Below, piece after piece: positions 50,694 to 59,570 of a DNA stretch of 64,000 nt. A program made the translations under genes and the position numbers. The notes beneath the pieces were generated by a model. That model did not search any database. It was not told where the DNA came from and saw only the letters and a program-made list of their open reading frames with translations. The stretch's first letter is position 1, and every line of letters starts with the position of its first letter. The stretch is from Embleya hyalina (GTDB lineage: Bacteria > Actinomycetota > Actinomycetes > Streptomycetales > Streptomycetaceae): NCBI RefSeq assembly GCF_003967355.1, contig NZ_BIFH01000014.1, positions 1 to 64,000 on the forward strand. Reading direction: 5' to 3'.

Positions 50694-51890
50694 TCAGACC
50701 TCGGTTCGGGTCGACGCGGCGGCTCCCGTCGGCGGACGCCAGGCGAGCACCGAGTCCAGCGGGCGCAACGCCGCGTCCGGCGCGACCCGGCCGGCCACCC
50801 GCAGGAGCGTGTCGCGCGCCGCGACGGCGCCGCGCCCGTGCCACTGCGCCATCGCCCCGATCCGACGCGACTTCCGGACCACCGCCGAGGTCCGGGCCAC
50901 CCGGCGCCTGCTGTATCCCGGCAGCGCGTCGACCACCCCGGCCGCGGTCACGCCGGAGAGCACGTCGGCCAGTTCGATCGCGTCCTCCAGCGCCTGGTTG
51001 CCGCCCTGGCCCAGGTTCGGCGTCATCGCGTGCGCGGCGTCGCCGATCAGCACGACCCGCCCTCGGTGGTGGGCCGGCAGCGGCGTGGCCATCTCGTGCA
51101 CGTCCAGACGCAGGATGCGCCCGGCCGGCGCGGCGGCGATCAGGTCGCCGACGGGCGCGTGGAAGTCCCGGTACAGCCGCAGCAGTTCGGCCCGTTCGTC
51201 GCCGTGCGTGGTGCCGGCCGGCCGGTTCGCCGTCGCGTACCAGTACCCCCGCCCGTCGGCCAGCGGCATCGCCCCGAAGACCAGTCCGCGTCCCCAGGTC
51301 TCGCCCGGTGTGATGGCCACGGCCGGGACGATCGCCCGCCACGTGGTGAATCCGGCGTAACGCGGACCGGGGTGCTCGGGGAACACCACCCGCCGGATCG
51401 GCGACCGGATCCCGTCGGCGGCGACCACCAGGTCGGCGGTCAGCGTCTCGTCCGCGGTGGTCACCGTCGCACGTCGATCCGCGTCCCCCGGCGTCACCGT
51501 GAGCACGGTCGTCCCGGTCCGCAGCGCGTCGGCCGGCAGCCCCGCGAGCAGCACCCGCATCAACTCCGCCCGCGCCGCGAGCACCATCGGCTCGCCGAAC
51601 CGCGCGGTGAACGCCTCCCCGCTGGTCGGCGCGAGCACCCGCCCGTCCGGCCGGCGCAACGTCGCGGCGCCCCGGATCGCGGCCAGTGCGCGCAGCGGCG
51701 TACCCGCGTCGATGGTGTCCAGGGCACGCAGCCCGTTCGGCGCGATCGCGATCGCGGCGCCGATCGGCTCCAGCGTGGCGGAGCGCTCCAGGACCACCAC
51801 GGACCACCCCTTCCGGTGCAGCGCGGTGGCGGCGGCGAGCCCGCCGGGGCCGGCGCCGACGACGATCGCTTCGGGCTTGGTGACGGCCAT
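50694..51890 (-). CDS. FAD-dependent monooxygenase (PHBH class A)
   Basis: 398 aa. FAD motif GAGPGG (residues 12-17), the DG motif ADLVVAADGIRS and GDAAHAMTPNLGQGG, all typical of aromatic-ring hydroxylases of the p-hydroxybenzoate hydroxylase group. Uses NAD(P)H and O2; substrate unknown. ATG 51890. Transcribed from a divergent region with five palindromes shared with a TetR gene, and therefore probably inducible. Confidence 0.93.
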   Translation of the reverse strand: MAVTKPEAIVVGAGPGGLAAATALHRKGWSVVVLERSATLEPIGAAIAIAPNGLRALDTIDAGTPLRALAAIRGAATLRRPDGRVLAPTSGEAFTARFGEPMVLAARAELMRVLLAGLPADALRTGTTVLTVTPGDADRRATVTTADETLTADLVVAADGIRSPIRRVVFPEHPGPRYAGFTTWRAIVPAVAITPGETWGRGLVFGAMPLADGRGYWYATANRPAGTTHGDERAELLRLYRDFHAPVGDLIAAAPAGRILRLDVHEMATPLPAHHRGRVVLIGDAAHAMTPNLGQGGNQALEDAIELADVLSGVTAAGVVDALPGYSRRRVARTSAVVRKSRRIGAMAQWHGRGAVAARDTLLRVAGRVAPDAALRPLDSVLAWRPPTGAAASTRTEV

Positions 51891-51944
51891 GGTTTCCCCC
51901 GAGGTCGGTGGGTGTCGACGGTGTCGTCGACTGCCTGATGTCCA

Positions 51945-52056
51945 CTACAGGTGTAGAGGGCATGACCGTGACTCTACACCTGTAGTGGGCCGATTCTCTA
52001 CGGCTGTAGTGGATCGAATCTCTACAGCTGTAGTGGGCTTGTCTCTACAGCTGTAG
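51945..52056. promoter_or_regulatory. array of five CTAC-n4-GTAG palindromes (TetR operators)
   Basis: Five 12-base sites: CTACAGGTGTAG (51945-51956), CTACACCTGTAG (51974-51985), CTACGGCTGTAG (51998-52009), CTACAGCTGTAG (52022-52033) and CTACAGCTGTAG (52045-52056). The last two are perfect palindromes. Centre spacing is 29, 24, 24 and 23 bases, about two helical turns for the last four sites, allowing cooperative binding on one face. They cover the whole gap between the monooxygenase and TetR genes. Confidence 0.92.
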
Positions 52057-52077
52057 CGAAATCGCTAGGCTGCCTCC

Positions 52078-52728
52078 GTGACCACCGCCAAGCGCAGCCC
52101 CGACCGTCCGGACCGCCTCGTGCTGATCGGCGACACCGCGATCCGCCTGCTCGTCGAGCGCGGTATGCGCGGCCTGACCCATCGCGCCGTCGACGAGGCG
52201 GCCGGGCTGCCGGCCGGGTCCACCTCCTACTACGCGCGCACGCGCGTCGCGCTCCTCGAGGTGGCACTGGCCCGGATGACCGTCCTGGAGGCGGGGGAGT
52301 TCGCCCCCGCGCTCGCCGCCGGCGACCTGCCGCCCGCGCTGCCCGGCGACGTGGAGGGTGTCGCCGACATGGCCGCCACGATCGTGAGCGAGGCGATCCG
52401 CGAGGGGCGCGCGCAGAAGATCGCCCGCTACGAACTGGCCCTGGAGGCGACCCGGCGGCCCGAGCTGCGCGGGATGTACGACGGCGCCGGGGTGGCGTTC
52501 CGGGAGGCGGCCGTCGCGATGGTGGCCGCGCTCGGCTCGCCCGAGCCCGCGCGGCACGGCCGATTCCTGGTCGCGTGGTGCGAGGGGGTGATGTTCGACG
52601 CCATCGCCGGCGCGGGTTGGGCCACACCCCCCTCCCGTGCCGATATCCGCACCGGAATCGCCGAACTGCTGACCGGGATGCTCGGCGATACCGCCCGACG
52701 GCCCCGCCCGAAAAGCCCCAATGAGTGA
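52078..52728 (+). CDS. TetR-family regulator
   Basis: 216 aa. HTH at about 15-60 (IGDTAIRLLVERGMRGLTHRAVDEAAGLPAGSTSYYARTRVALLEVAL), with a ligand domain rich in Ala and Glu. GTG 52078 lies 22 bases after the fifth palindrome and has no strong ribosome-binding site, so a leaderless or weak translation start is likely. Probably represses itself and the FAD monooxygenase through the palindrome array. Confidence 0.92.
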   Translation: MTTAKRSPDRPDRLVLIGDTAIRLLVERGMRGLTHRAVDEAAGLPAGSTSYYARTRVALLEVALARMTVLEAGEFAPALAAGDLPPALPGDVEGVADMAATIVSEAIREGRAQKIARYELALEATRRPELRGMYDGAGVAFREAAVAMVAALGSPEPARHGRFLVAWCEGVMFDAIAGAGWATPPSRADIRTGIAELLTGMLGDTARRPRPKSPNE

Positions 52729-52802
52729 CATGAACGACTCGTCCGATCGTTCCCGACCCCTTTGGTCAAAAGTCGTTTCATCCTGACTTAGTCTGTTCAC
52801 TT

Positions 52803-54383
52803 GTGAGTCATGAGCACGTGCGCCAAAGGGGCGATAGGCACCAGCACCACCTGGTAGGGGAGTCGCACTACCTGCCGGAGTCCGATCTTCAGGACAAGGG
52901 GCTGAGCAGGAATTCCATCGGCCTGCTGGGAAGCGTGGTCGTCGCGATCTCCACGGTGGCGCCGGTGTACACGCTCACCGGCGCGCTCGGGCCCACGGTC
53001 AACCAGGTCGGCACCCACATGCCGGCGATCTTCCTGGTCGGCTTCGTCCCGATGTTGCTCGTCGCCTTCGCGTATCGCGAACTCAGCAAGGCCGTTCCCG
53101 ACGCCGGTACGTCCTTCACCTGGACGGTCAAGGCGTTCGGTCCGCGCGTGGGCTGGATGTGCGGCTGGGGCCTGGTGATGGCCACCATCATCGTGTTGTC
53201 CAACCTGGCCGGCATCGGTACGTCGTTCTTCTACCTCGCGCTCGGCGAGGCGTTCGACAGCGACCGGATTCGCGACCTGGACGACAACAAGCTCGTCCAC
53301 GTGCCCACCTGTCTGGCCTTCATCGCCGTCGCCACCGCGATCAGCTACCGCGGCATGACGGTGACCAAGCGGGTCCAGTACGTACTCGTCGCGCTCCAAC
53401 TCGCGGTGCTCGCCCTGTTCGTCGCGATGGCCATCGGCAAGGCCGGCGCGGGCGACGTGCCCACCTCGATCCCGTTCTCGTTCGACTGGTTCAACCCGTT
53501 CGGCATCGACGGCTTCGGCGCGCTGACCGCCGGCCTGTCGTTGTCGATCTTCATGTACTGGGGCTGGGACACCGCGTTGAGCATCAACGAGGAGACCGCC
53601 GGCGGACCCAAGGTTCCGGGCCGGGCCGCGATCATCTCGGTGTTGTGCATCGTGGTGGCCTACCTGATGACCGGCGTCGCCACGCTGATGTACGCGGGCA
53701 CCGGGACCACGGGCCTGGGCCTGAACAACGACGAGGACGACAACATCTTCGCGAAGCTGGCCGATCCGGTGATGGGTTCGGGGCTCGGCGTGCTGATGTT
53801 CGTCGCGGTGCTGGCCAGTTCGGTGGCCAGCCTTCAGACCACCTTCATCCCGGTGGCCCGCACACTACTGTCGATGAGCACCTACCAGGCGGTGCCCAAG
53901 GTGTTCTCGCGGGTGCATCCCCGGTACCGGACGCCGGGCTTCGCCACCATCACCGCGGGCGTCGCGACCGGCGTGTTCTACTCGGTCATGACGATCCTGT
54001 CGGAGAACGTGCTGACCGACACGATCTACGCGCTCGGCCTGATGATCTGCTTCTACTACTCGCTGACCGCGTTCTCCTGCGTGTGGTACTTCCGCAAGGA
54101 CCTGTCGCGCAGCGTCCGTGAGGCGATGGTCAAGGGCGTCATGCCGGCCCTCGGCGGACTGATGCTGGGCGCGATCTTCGTCAAGACGCTGGTCGACGTG
54201 GCCGACCCGAACTACGGCGACGGCAACCGGGTCCTGGGCGTGGGCAGCGTGTTCGTCATCGGCGTGGGCCTGCTGGTGCTCGGCGTGGTGCTGATGGAGA
54301 TCCGCCGCATCGAGAGCCCGGCGTTCTTCCGGGGCGAGGTGCTCAAGCGGGACACGCCCGTCCTGGTGCCGGACGAGGACTGA
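52803..54383 (+). CDS. APC-superfamily amino-acid permease
   Basis: 526 aa with about 12-14 membrane helices. APC features: IGLLGSVVVAISTVAPVYTLTGALG (first helix), the conserved ELSKAVPDAGTSFTWTVKAFGPRVGWMCGWG and FMYWGWDTALSINEETAGG. Imports or exchanges amino acids or amines. GTG 52803 is very close to a promoter-like TTGGTC / TTAGTC pair in front, so the mRNA may be leaderless. Ends before a strong terminator. Confidence 0.92.
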   Translation: MSHEHVRQRGDRHQHHLVGESHYLPESDLQDKGLSRNSIGLLGSVVVAISTVAPVYTLTGALGPTVNQVGTHMPAIFLVGFVPMLLVAFAYRELSKAVPDAGTSFTWTVKAFGPRVGWMCGWGLVMATIIVLSNLAGIGTSFFYLALGEAFDSDRIRDLDDNKLVHVPTCLAFIAVATAISYRGMTVTKRVQYVLVALQLAVLALFVAMAIGKAGAGDVPTSIPFSFDWFNPFGIDGFGALTAGLSLSIFMYWGWDTALSINEETAGGPKVPGRAAIISVLCIVVAYLMTGVATLMYAGTGTTGLGLNNDEDDNIFAKLADPVMGSGLGVLMFVAVLASSVASLQTTFIPVARTLLSMSTYQAVPKVFSRVHPRYRTPGFATITAGVATGVFYSVMTILSENVLTDTIYALGLMICFYYSLTAFSCVWYFRKDLSRSVREAMVKGVMPALGGLMLGAIFVKTLVDVADPNYGDGNRVLGVGSVFVIGVGLLVLGVVLMEIRRIESPAFFRGEVLKRDTPVLVPDED

Positions 54384-54417
54384 GCGTACGCGGCGGATCG
54401 GGCGCGACCGGCCCGCC

Positions 54418-54448
54418 GCCGGCCGGGTCGCTGGGGGACCCGGCCGGC
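54418..54448. terminator. 12-bp hairpin between convergent genes
   Basis: GCCGGCCGGGTC pairs with GACCCGGCCGGC across a 7-base loop, between the permease and the LURP-one-like gene. Confidence 0.82.
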
Positions 54449-54459
54449 AGCGGAACGAT

Positions 54460-55059
54460 TCAGCGGTTCTGGATGGCGTCCATGGCCACCGCGACGCAGA
54501 TCGCCAGTCGGCGGTCCATCGTCGAGTCGGGGAGCGACACCAGATACTGGTCGCGCAGCTTCATCTGCCGCTCGACGGTCAGCACCGGCTGCCCACCCTC
54601 GTCGACGAAGTCGAAGTGGTAGGTCGGAGCCGGCAACCAGGCCCCGACCACGGGTATGAAGCCCCACACGCGGCGCAGGATCGCCCCGGCGAGGCTACGC
54701 TCCTGCCCCGTCGCCCGGGGAGCGTCCGGACGCTCCAGGTGCCACGTGGAACGCAGCAGCGACTTCTTGAAGTCCTTCGCGAACATGCCGAGGTTGCCGC
54801 CCTCGACACCGGTCACGTCGTGCTGGGCCCGGATGTCGAGCATCTGGCGCGCCTTGAACCGGGCGAGTTCGGTGGTCTTGGTGTCGTCCGTGTAGAGGAT
54901 CACCTCTTCCTTGAGCTTGCCGCGCTTTTGCTGCGCGAAGGCGATCACCGGTCCGTGCTTGCCGTCCGGGCCGACCAGGTGCACCACGTATTGGTTCACG
55001 ATCGGGCGGAAGTTCTGCCGGATGATCAGTTGCTTCTCGTTCTGGAACGGCATGGTCAT
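54460..55059 (-). CDS. LURP-one/scramblase-like protein
   Basis: 199 aa, beta-rich, starting FQNEKQLIIRQNFRPIVNQYVVH with repeated strand pairs ending YHFDFVDEGGQPVLTVERQMKLRDQYLVSLP, which fits the LOR/Tubby-like (scramblase-type) fold seen in many actinobacterial proteins. Function unknown; possibly membrane-lipid binding. ATG 55059; ATG 55053 is also possible. Confidence 0.72.
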   Translation of the reverse strand: MTMPFQNEKQLIIRQNFRPIVNQYVVHLVGPDGKHGPVIAFAQQKRGKLKEEVILYTDDTKTTELARFKARQMLDIRAQHDVTGVEGGNLGMFAKDFKKSLLRSTWHLERPDAPRATGQERSLAGAILRRVWGFIPVVGAWLPAPTYHFDFVDEGGQPVLTVERQMKLRDQYLVSLPDSTMDRRLAICVAVAMDAIQNR

Positions 55060-55137
55060 GGCGTGCGCGATCCCCCCGGGGATTCATTGGATTCGCAGGC
55101 ACGGGGGCCTTGGGCCGCACAACCTACCGGTGTTCCG

Positions 55138-56685
55138 TCACGAACGCTCGTACTCCGCGATCAGCAGGCGTTTGTACAGTTTCCCGGTCGGGTGGCGCGG
55201 GAGCGTGGGGCGGAAGTCGACGGAGCGCGGGCACTTGTAGTGGGCCAGTCGGGCGCGGCAGTACGCGATCAGCTCCTCGGCCAACTCCGGCCCGGGCGCG
55301 GCCCCTTCGGCCGGCTGGACGACCGCCTTGACCTGCTCGCCCAGATCCGGGTCGGGCACGCCGAGCACCGCGACGTCGGCGATCGCGGGATGCAGGGCGA
55401 GCAGGTTCTCCACCTCCTGCGGGTAGATGTTCACCCCGCCGCTGATGATCAGGTGCGATTGACGATCCGTCAGGTACAGGAAGCCGTCCGCGTCCAGGTG
55501 TCCGATGTCGCCGAGGGTGGTCCAGCCCCGGCCGGCGGGATCGCGGCCGGCCTCGGTCCCGGCCGGATCCTCGTGGTAGGTGAACTGCGGCCCGTCGGCG
55601 AAGTAGACCACGCCGTCCTCGCCCACCGGCAGTTCGCGGCCCCGCTCGTCGCACACGTGCGGCGTGCCCAGGATCGCCCGCCCCACCGTGCCGCGATGGG
55701 TCAGCCATTCCTCGGGTGTGCAGGCGACGTAGCCGTTGGCCTCGGTGCCCGCGTAGTACTCGTACAACACCGGGCCCCACCACTCCAGCATGCGTTCCTT
55801 GACCTCGGGCGGACACGGCGCCGACGCGTGCACCGCGTAGCGCAGTGACGACAGATCGTGGCGATCGCGCACCTCGGCGGGCAGTTTGAGCATGCGCACG
55901 AACATGGTCGGCACCCACTGACTGTGCGTCACCCGGTATCGCTCGATCGCCGCGAGCGCGGCCTCGGCGTCGAAGCGCTCCAGCACCACCACGGTGTGAC
56001 CGCCCCGCAGGAACTGCATGCAGTAGCGCAGCGGGGCCGCGTGGTACAGCGGAGCCGGGCACAGGTAGACGTCGCCGCCGGCGCCCGAGGTGTTCATCCC
56101 GTACAGCGCGCCGAGCAACCGATAGAGCGTCACGGCCGGTCCGCTGCCCAGCGGATGGTCCTCGCGGCGGGGCAGCACGCCCTTGGGTCGGCCGGTGGTG
56201 CCGGAGGAGTAGAGCATGTCGGCGCCCTCGAGTTCGACGGCGATCGGCGTGCTCGGGTACGGCCGCACCGCCTCCTCGTACGCCTCGAACCCGGCTCTCG
56301 CGCCGTCGAGCATCAGTCGGCGCTCGACCCGGGGCGCCCGTTCCCCGACGGCGCCCGCGAGTTCGCCGACGGCGGCCGAGGAGACGAAGACGCGGGCGCC
56401 GCAATTGTTGACCACGTAGGCGAGTTCGTCCGGGTGCAGGCGCACGCTCACCGGCGTGTAGATCAGTCCGGAGCGCTGTGCGGCCCAGGTGATCGCGAGG
56501 TAGAGGGGATGGTTCTCCAGGGCGATGGCCAGGTGGTCCCCGGGGCGCAGCCCGGCGTCGTACATCAGGTGGGCGAAACGATTGGATTCGGCGTCCAACT
56601 CGGCGTAGGTGACGACCCGGCCGGAGCCGGCCAGGATCACGGCGGGACGGTCGGGGTGCGCGGCGGCGATGACACCGGGATGCAT
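55138..56685 (-). CDS. acyl-CoA synthetase (AMP-forming)
   Basis: 515 aa. ANL-superfamily motifs: P-loop YSSGTTGRPKGVL, EYYAGTEANGYVA, GWTTLGDIGHLDADGFLYLTDRQSHLIISGGVNIYPQEVEN and the C-terminal catalytic Lys in HPTGKLYKRLL. It activates a fatty, branched or terpenoid acid to its CoA ester, which fits the downstream acyl-CoA genes. ATG 56685 follows GAGGA. Gene order and the same strand suggest one catabolic cluster with the carboxylase genes. Confidence 0.93.
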   Translation of the reverse strand: MHPGVIAAAHPDRPAVILAGSGRVVTYAELDAESNRFAHLMYDAGLRPGDHLAIALENHPLYLAITWAAQRSGLIYTPVSVRLHPDELAYVVNNCGARVFVSSAAVGELAGAVGERAPRVERRLMLDGARAGFEAYEEAVRPYPSTPIAVELEGADMLYSSGTTGRPKGVLPRREDHPLGSGPAVTLYRLLGALYGMNTSGAGGDVYLCPAPLYHAAPLRYCMQFLRGGHTVVVLERFDAEAALAAIERYRVTHSQWVPTMFVRMLKLPAEVRDRHDLSSLRYAVHASAPCPPEVKERMLEWWGPVLYEYYAGTEANGYVACTPEEWLTHRGTVGRAILGTPHVCDERGRELPVGEDGVVYFADGPQFTYHEDPAGTEAGRDPAGRGWTTLGDIGHLDADGFLYLTDRQSHLIISGGVNIYPQEVENLLALHPAIADVAVLGVPDPDLGEQVKAVVQPAEGAAPGPELAEELIAYCRARLAHYKCPRSVDFRPTLPRHPTGKLYKRLLIAEYERS

Positions 56686-56897
56686 GGGCGATCCTCGTCT
56701 CGGTGCGGCGGTCCACCGCCCGGGCGGGCGACGGGCTGCTGAGCTTCCGTTCGGATGGCGCCGCAGAAGTCTCGCACCGTACGCAGCCGCGTTGAAGGAC
56801 CGGCGGCGACCGCGTGTTCACTCGGCGCGTTCGCCGCCGAGCCGTGCGCCCGGTCGCCGGCGTCGCCCGCTCTGGCGCGGCGGTCGCCCGCCCGCGC

Positions 56898-58175
56898 TCA
56901 GTGCAGCGGGCGTCCGCCCGTGAAGGCCGGCCCGCGTGCCTCGCCCTGCTGCGCGCCCGCCGCGAGTTCGCGCCCCAGCCACTCGAAGGCCGCCGGCAGC
57001 CCCCTGGCCCAGGTGCCGAAGTTGTGCCCGCCGGACGACTCGATCTGTACCTTCACCGTGTCCGTGGGCCGGAACTTGCGGGCGAACTCCCGCGCCTCGC
57101 GCACCGTCTTGCCCTCGCCCTTGGCCGCGAACAGATACATCCGCACCGGCGCGCGTCGAGCGTTCTCGATCGTGTACTGCGGGCTGTTCGCCCGGCGCAG
57201 CGCGTCGTCGCCCCGGTACAGATCGCCCGTGGTGATGTCGGTGATCGCCTTGAAGTAGCCGGACAGGCTGGCCGCCGCGGCGTAGCGGTCCGGGTGGCGC
57301 AGGGCCAGGTTCGCCGAGCAGAAGCCGCCGGTGGAGTAGCCGAGCAGCCCCCAGCCCGCCGGCGCGGGCGCGGTGCGGAAGTTGGCCGCTATCGCGTCGG
57401 GCACGTCCTGGCCGAGGTAGGTGTCGGCGCGGGCGCCGCCGGGGGCGTCCACACACTCGCTGTCCCGGCCCTCGATCGGGTTCTGCGCCGCGATCACCAC
57501 GATCGCCGGCGGCATCCGCCCCGACTCCATCAGGCCGGCGAGCATCTGGTGCACCTTCATCCGCCGCAGCCAGGTGTCCGGGGTGCCGGGGAAGCCCGAG
57601 GTCAGTTGGATCACCGGGAAGCGGGTCCGGGCGTTCTCCGGGGTGAAGTAGGCGGCCGGCAGGTAGACGAAGGTGTTCAGTTTGTAGCCGGTGCGCGGGC
57701 CCTGGATGCTGGTGTTGACCAGCACGCCGTGCTTGGGGTCGGCGCCGCGCCGCGGGGGGTGCGGGGCGCGCGGCTGGTCGGTCAGCGGGGGTTTCGTGAC
57801 CATGAACGGCAGGCCCTTGCCGTCGTCGTCGGAGAAGGGCACGGCCGGCTTGGGATCCAGGTGCTTGACCTTCACCGTGGACACCGATACGTCCGGTACG
57901 GACGGCCCGTCGGCGATGTGCATCAGGTCCGACAGGGTCGAGTAGAAGTACATCTGCGCGTTGACCGCGGCCAGGATGGTGAAGGTCACCATGAGCTGGG
58001 TGAACAGCAGCGTGCAGATCCGGCGGGTGCGCTGCAGCGTCCGGCGGTTCCAGAACCAGACGGTGGCGAAGGCGGTGCCGGCGGTGGCCACCGCCATTCC
58101 TATGACGAACCACACGCTCGTGATGTCCACGTCCCAGAAGGGCCGTCCCGCCAGCACTTGATCCAACGCTCCCAC
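56898..58175 (-). CDS. membrane-anchored or exported esterase-like protein
   Basis: 425 aa from GTG 58175. Two N-terminal membrane helices (WFVIGMAVATAGTAFATVWFW, ICTLLFTQLMVTFTILAAVNA) anchor an alpha/beta-hydrolase of the esterase D/antigen-85-like group: nucleophile GYSTGG, HxFG-type C-terminal His in GGHNFGTWARGLP. Streptomycete members are cell-envelope esterases. The start is uncertain: no strong ribosome-binding site precedes GTG 58175 and the frame is open further upstream. Confidence 0.8.
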   Translation of the reverse strand: MGALDQVLAGRPFWDVDITSVWFVIGMAVATAGTAFATVWFWNRRTLQRTRRICTLLFTQLMVTFTILAAVNAQMYFYSTLSDLMHIADGPSVPDVSVSTVKVKHLDPKPAVPFSDDDGKGLPFMVTKPPLTDQPRAPHPPRRGADPKHGVLVNTSIQGPRTGYKLNTFVYLPAAYFTPENARTRFPVIQLTSGFPGTPDTWLRRMKVHQMLAGLMESGRMPPAIVVIAAQNPIEGRDSECVDAPGGARADTYLGQDVPDAIAANFRTAPAPAGWGLLGYSTGGFCSANLALRHPDRYAAAASLSGYFKAITDITTGDLYRGDDALRRANSPQYTIENARRAPVRMYLFAAKGEGKTVREAREFARKFRPTDTVKVQIESSGGHNFGTWARGLPAAFEWLGRELAAGAQQGEARGPAFTGGRPLH

Positions 58176-58364
58176 TGCCTTCGTCGCCGAGCCCGACCGA
58201 TGGCGCCGGTCCCGGACGACGCCCCGCACGGTCGCGCCGGGAGCGGTGCAGCCTCTGTCTATTTTGTGCCCGACGGGTTGCCGGCGCGTCGATCCCGAGT
58301 CCCGTGCCGAGTCATTCACAAGTCGCACGCAAGTGCGCCGACTCCTCCGGCGGCCGATCGGGGA

Positions 58365-59567
58365 TCAGTACGAACGAGGCAATCCCAGTGTGTGCCGCGC
58401 CACATGGTTGAGGATCATCTCCCGACTCACCGGCGCGATCCGCAACGTCCTGGCCATCGCCCACAGCGGGATCAGCCCGTAGTCGCGGCTCATCCCGTTG
58501 CCGCCGTGGGTCTGGATCGCCGCGTCGACGGCGTGTATGGCCGCTTCGGCGGCGGCGTACTTGGCCATGTTGGCGGCCTCCCCGGCGGCCTTGACCCGCG
58601 CCTCGCCCGCGTCGTGCAGCCGGGCCGCGCGGTAGGTCATCAACGCGGCCAGTTCGACCTCGATGGCGGCCTGGGCGAGCGGGTGGGCGATCGCCTGGTG
58701 GGTGCCGATCGGGCGATCCCACACCTCGCGGGTCCGGGCGTAGTCGGCCGCGCGGGCCAGGGCGTACCTCGCGATGCCCACGCCCAGTGCCGCCCCGGTC
58801 ACCCGCTCGGGGTTGAGGCCGTGGAAGACCTGGCGCAGCCCGTCGCCCTCGGTGCCGATCAACCGGTCGGCGGACAGCGGTACGTCGTCGAGGAAGAGGG
58901 TGAACTGGCGCTCCGGGGCCGCCCCTTCGATCGCCAGCGGGGTCGCGGTCAGCCTCGGGTCCGCGGTGTCGACCAGGAACAGCGAGAGCCGGCCGTGTCC
59001 GGAGCCGGGATCGGTGCCGGTCCGGGCCACCACGAGCACCGCGTCGGCCTCGTCGACTCCGGAGATGAACTGCTTGGTGCCGCGCAGCGACCAGCCGTCG
59101 CCGTCCCGGCGGGCCGTGGTGGCCAGCCGATGGGTGTTGGAACCGGCCTCCGGCTCGGTGATCGCGAACACGATCTTGCGGGTGCCGGCGGCCAGGCCCG
59201 GCAACCACGCGGCCTTTTGCCCGGCGGTGCCGAAGCGGGTCAGCACCTCGCCGGCGATCGCCCCGGACACCAGGAGCAGCAGCAGCGGGCAGCCGTGCGC
59301 GGCGACCTCCTCGCAGACGATGGTCAGCTCGACCAGGCCGCCACCGCCGCCGCCGTACTCCTCGGGCAGGTTGACGCCGATATAGCCGTGCCGGCCCAGT
59401 TCCCGCCACAGCTCGGTGGTGGGGCGGCGCTCGCGGCTGTGCTCGGCGAAGTAGCCGGGGCCGAATCCGTCGGTGATGGCGCCCACGGCGGCGCGCAGGG
59501 CCCGGTGTTCGTCGCTTTCGTCGATGCTCGGGTCGGAGCCTCGGTCGCGGGTTTCGTGGAAGCGCAT
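58365..59567 (-). CDS. acyl-CoA dehydrogenase
   Basis: 400 aa. FAD-binding features: NLPEEYGGGGGGLVE, FAITEPEAGSN, W.LRGTKQFISG and the C-terminal IQTHGGNGMSRDYGLIPLWAMARTLRI. Oxidises an acyl-CoA to the enoyl-CoA. The gene lies next to atuA and biotin-carboxylase genes, fitting isovaleryl- or citronellyl-CoA-type dehydrogenation (LiuA/AtuD analogue). ATG 59567, three bases after the AtuA stop. Confidence 0.94.
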   Translation of the reverse strand: MRFHETRDRGSDPSIDESDEHRALRAAVGAITDGFGPGYFAEHSRERRPTTELWRELGRHGYIGVNLPEEYGGGGGGLVELTIVCEEVAAHGCPLLLLLVSGAIAGEVLTRFGTAGQKAAWLPGLAAGTRKIVFAITEPEAGSNTHRLATTARRDGDGWSLRGTKQFISGVDEADAVLVVARTGTDPGSGHGRLSLFLVDTADPRLTATPLAIEGAAPERQFTLFLDDVPLSADRLIGTEGDGLRQVFHGLNPERVTGAALGVGIARYALARAADYARTREVWDRPIGTHQAIAHPLAQAAIEVELAALMTYRAARLHDAGEARVKAAGEAANMAKYAAAEAAIHAVDAAIQTHGGNGMSRDYGLIPLWAMARTLRIAPVSREMILNHVARHTLGLPRSY

Positions 59568-59570
59568 GGA

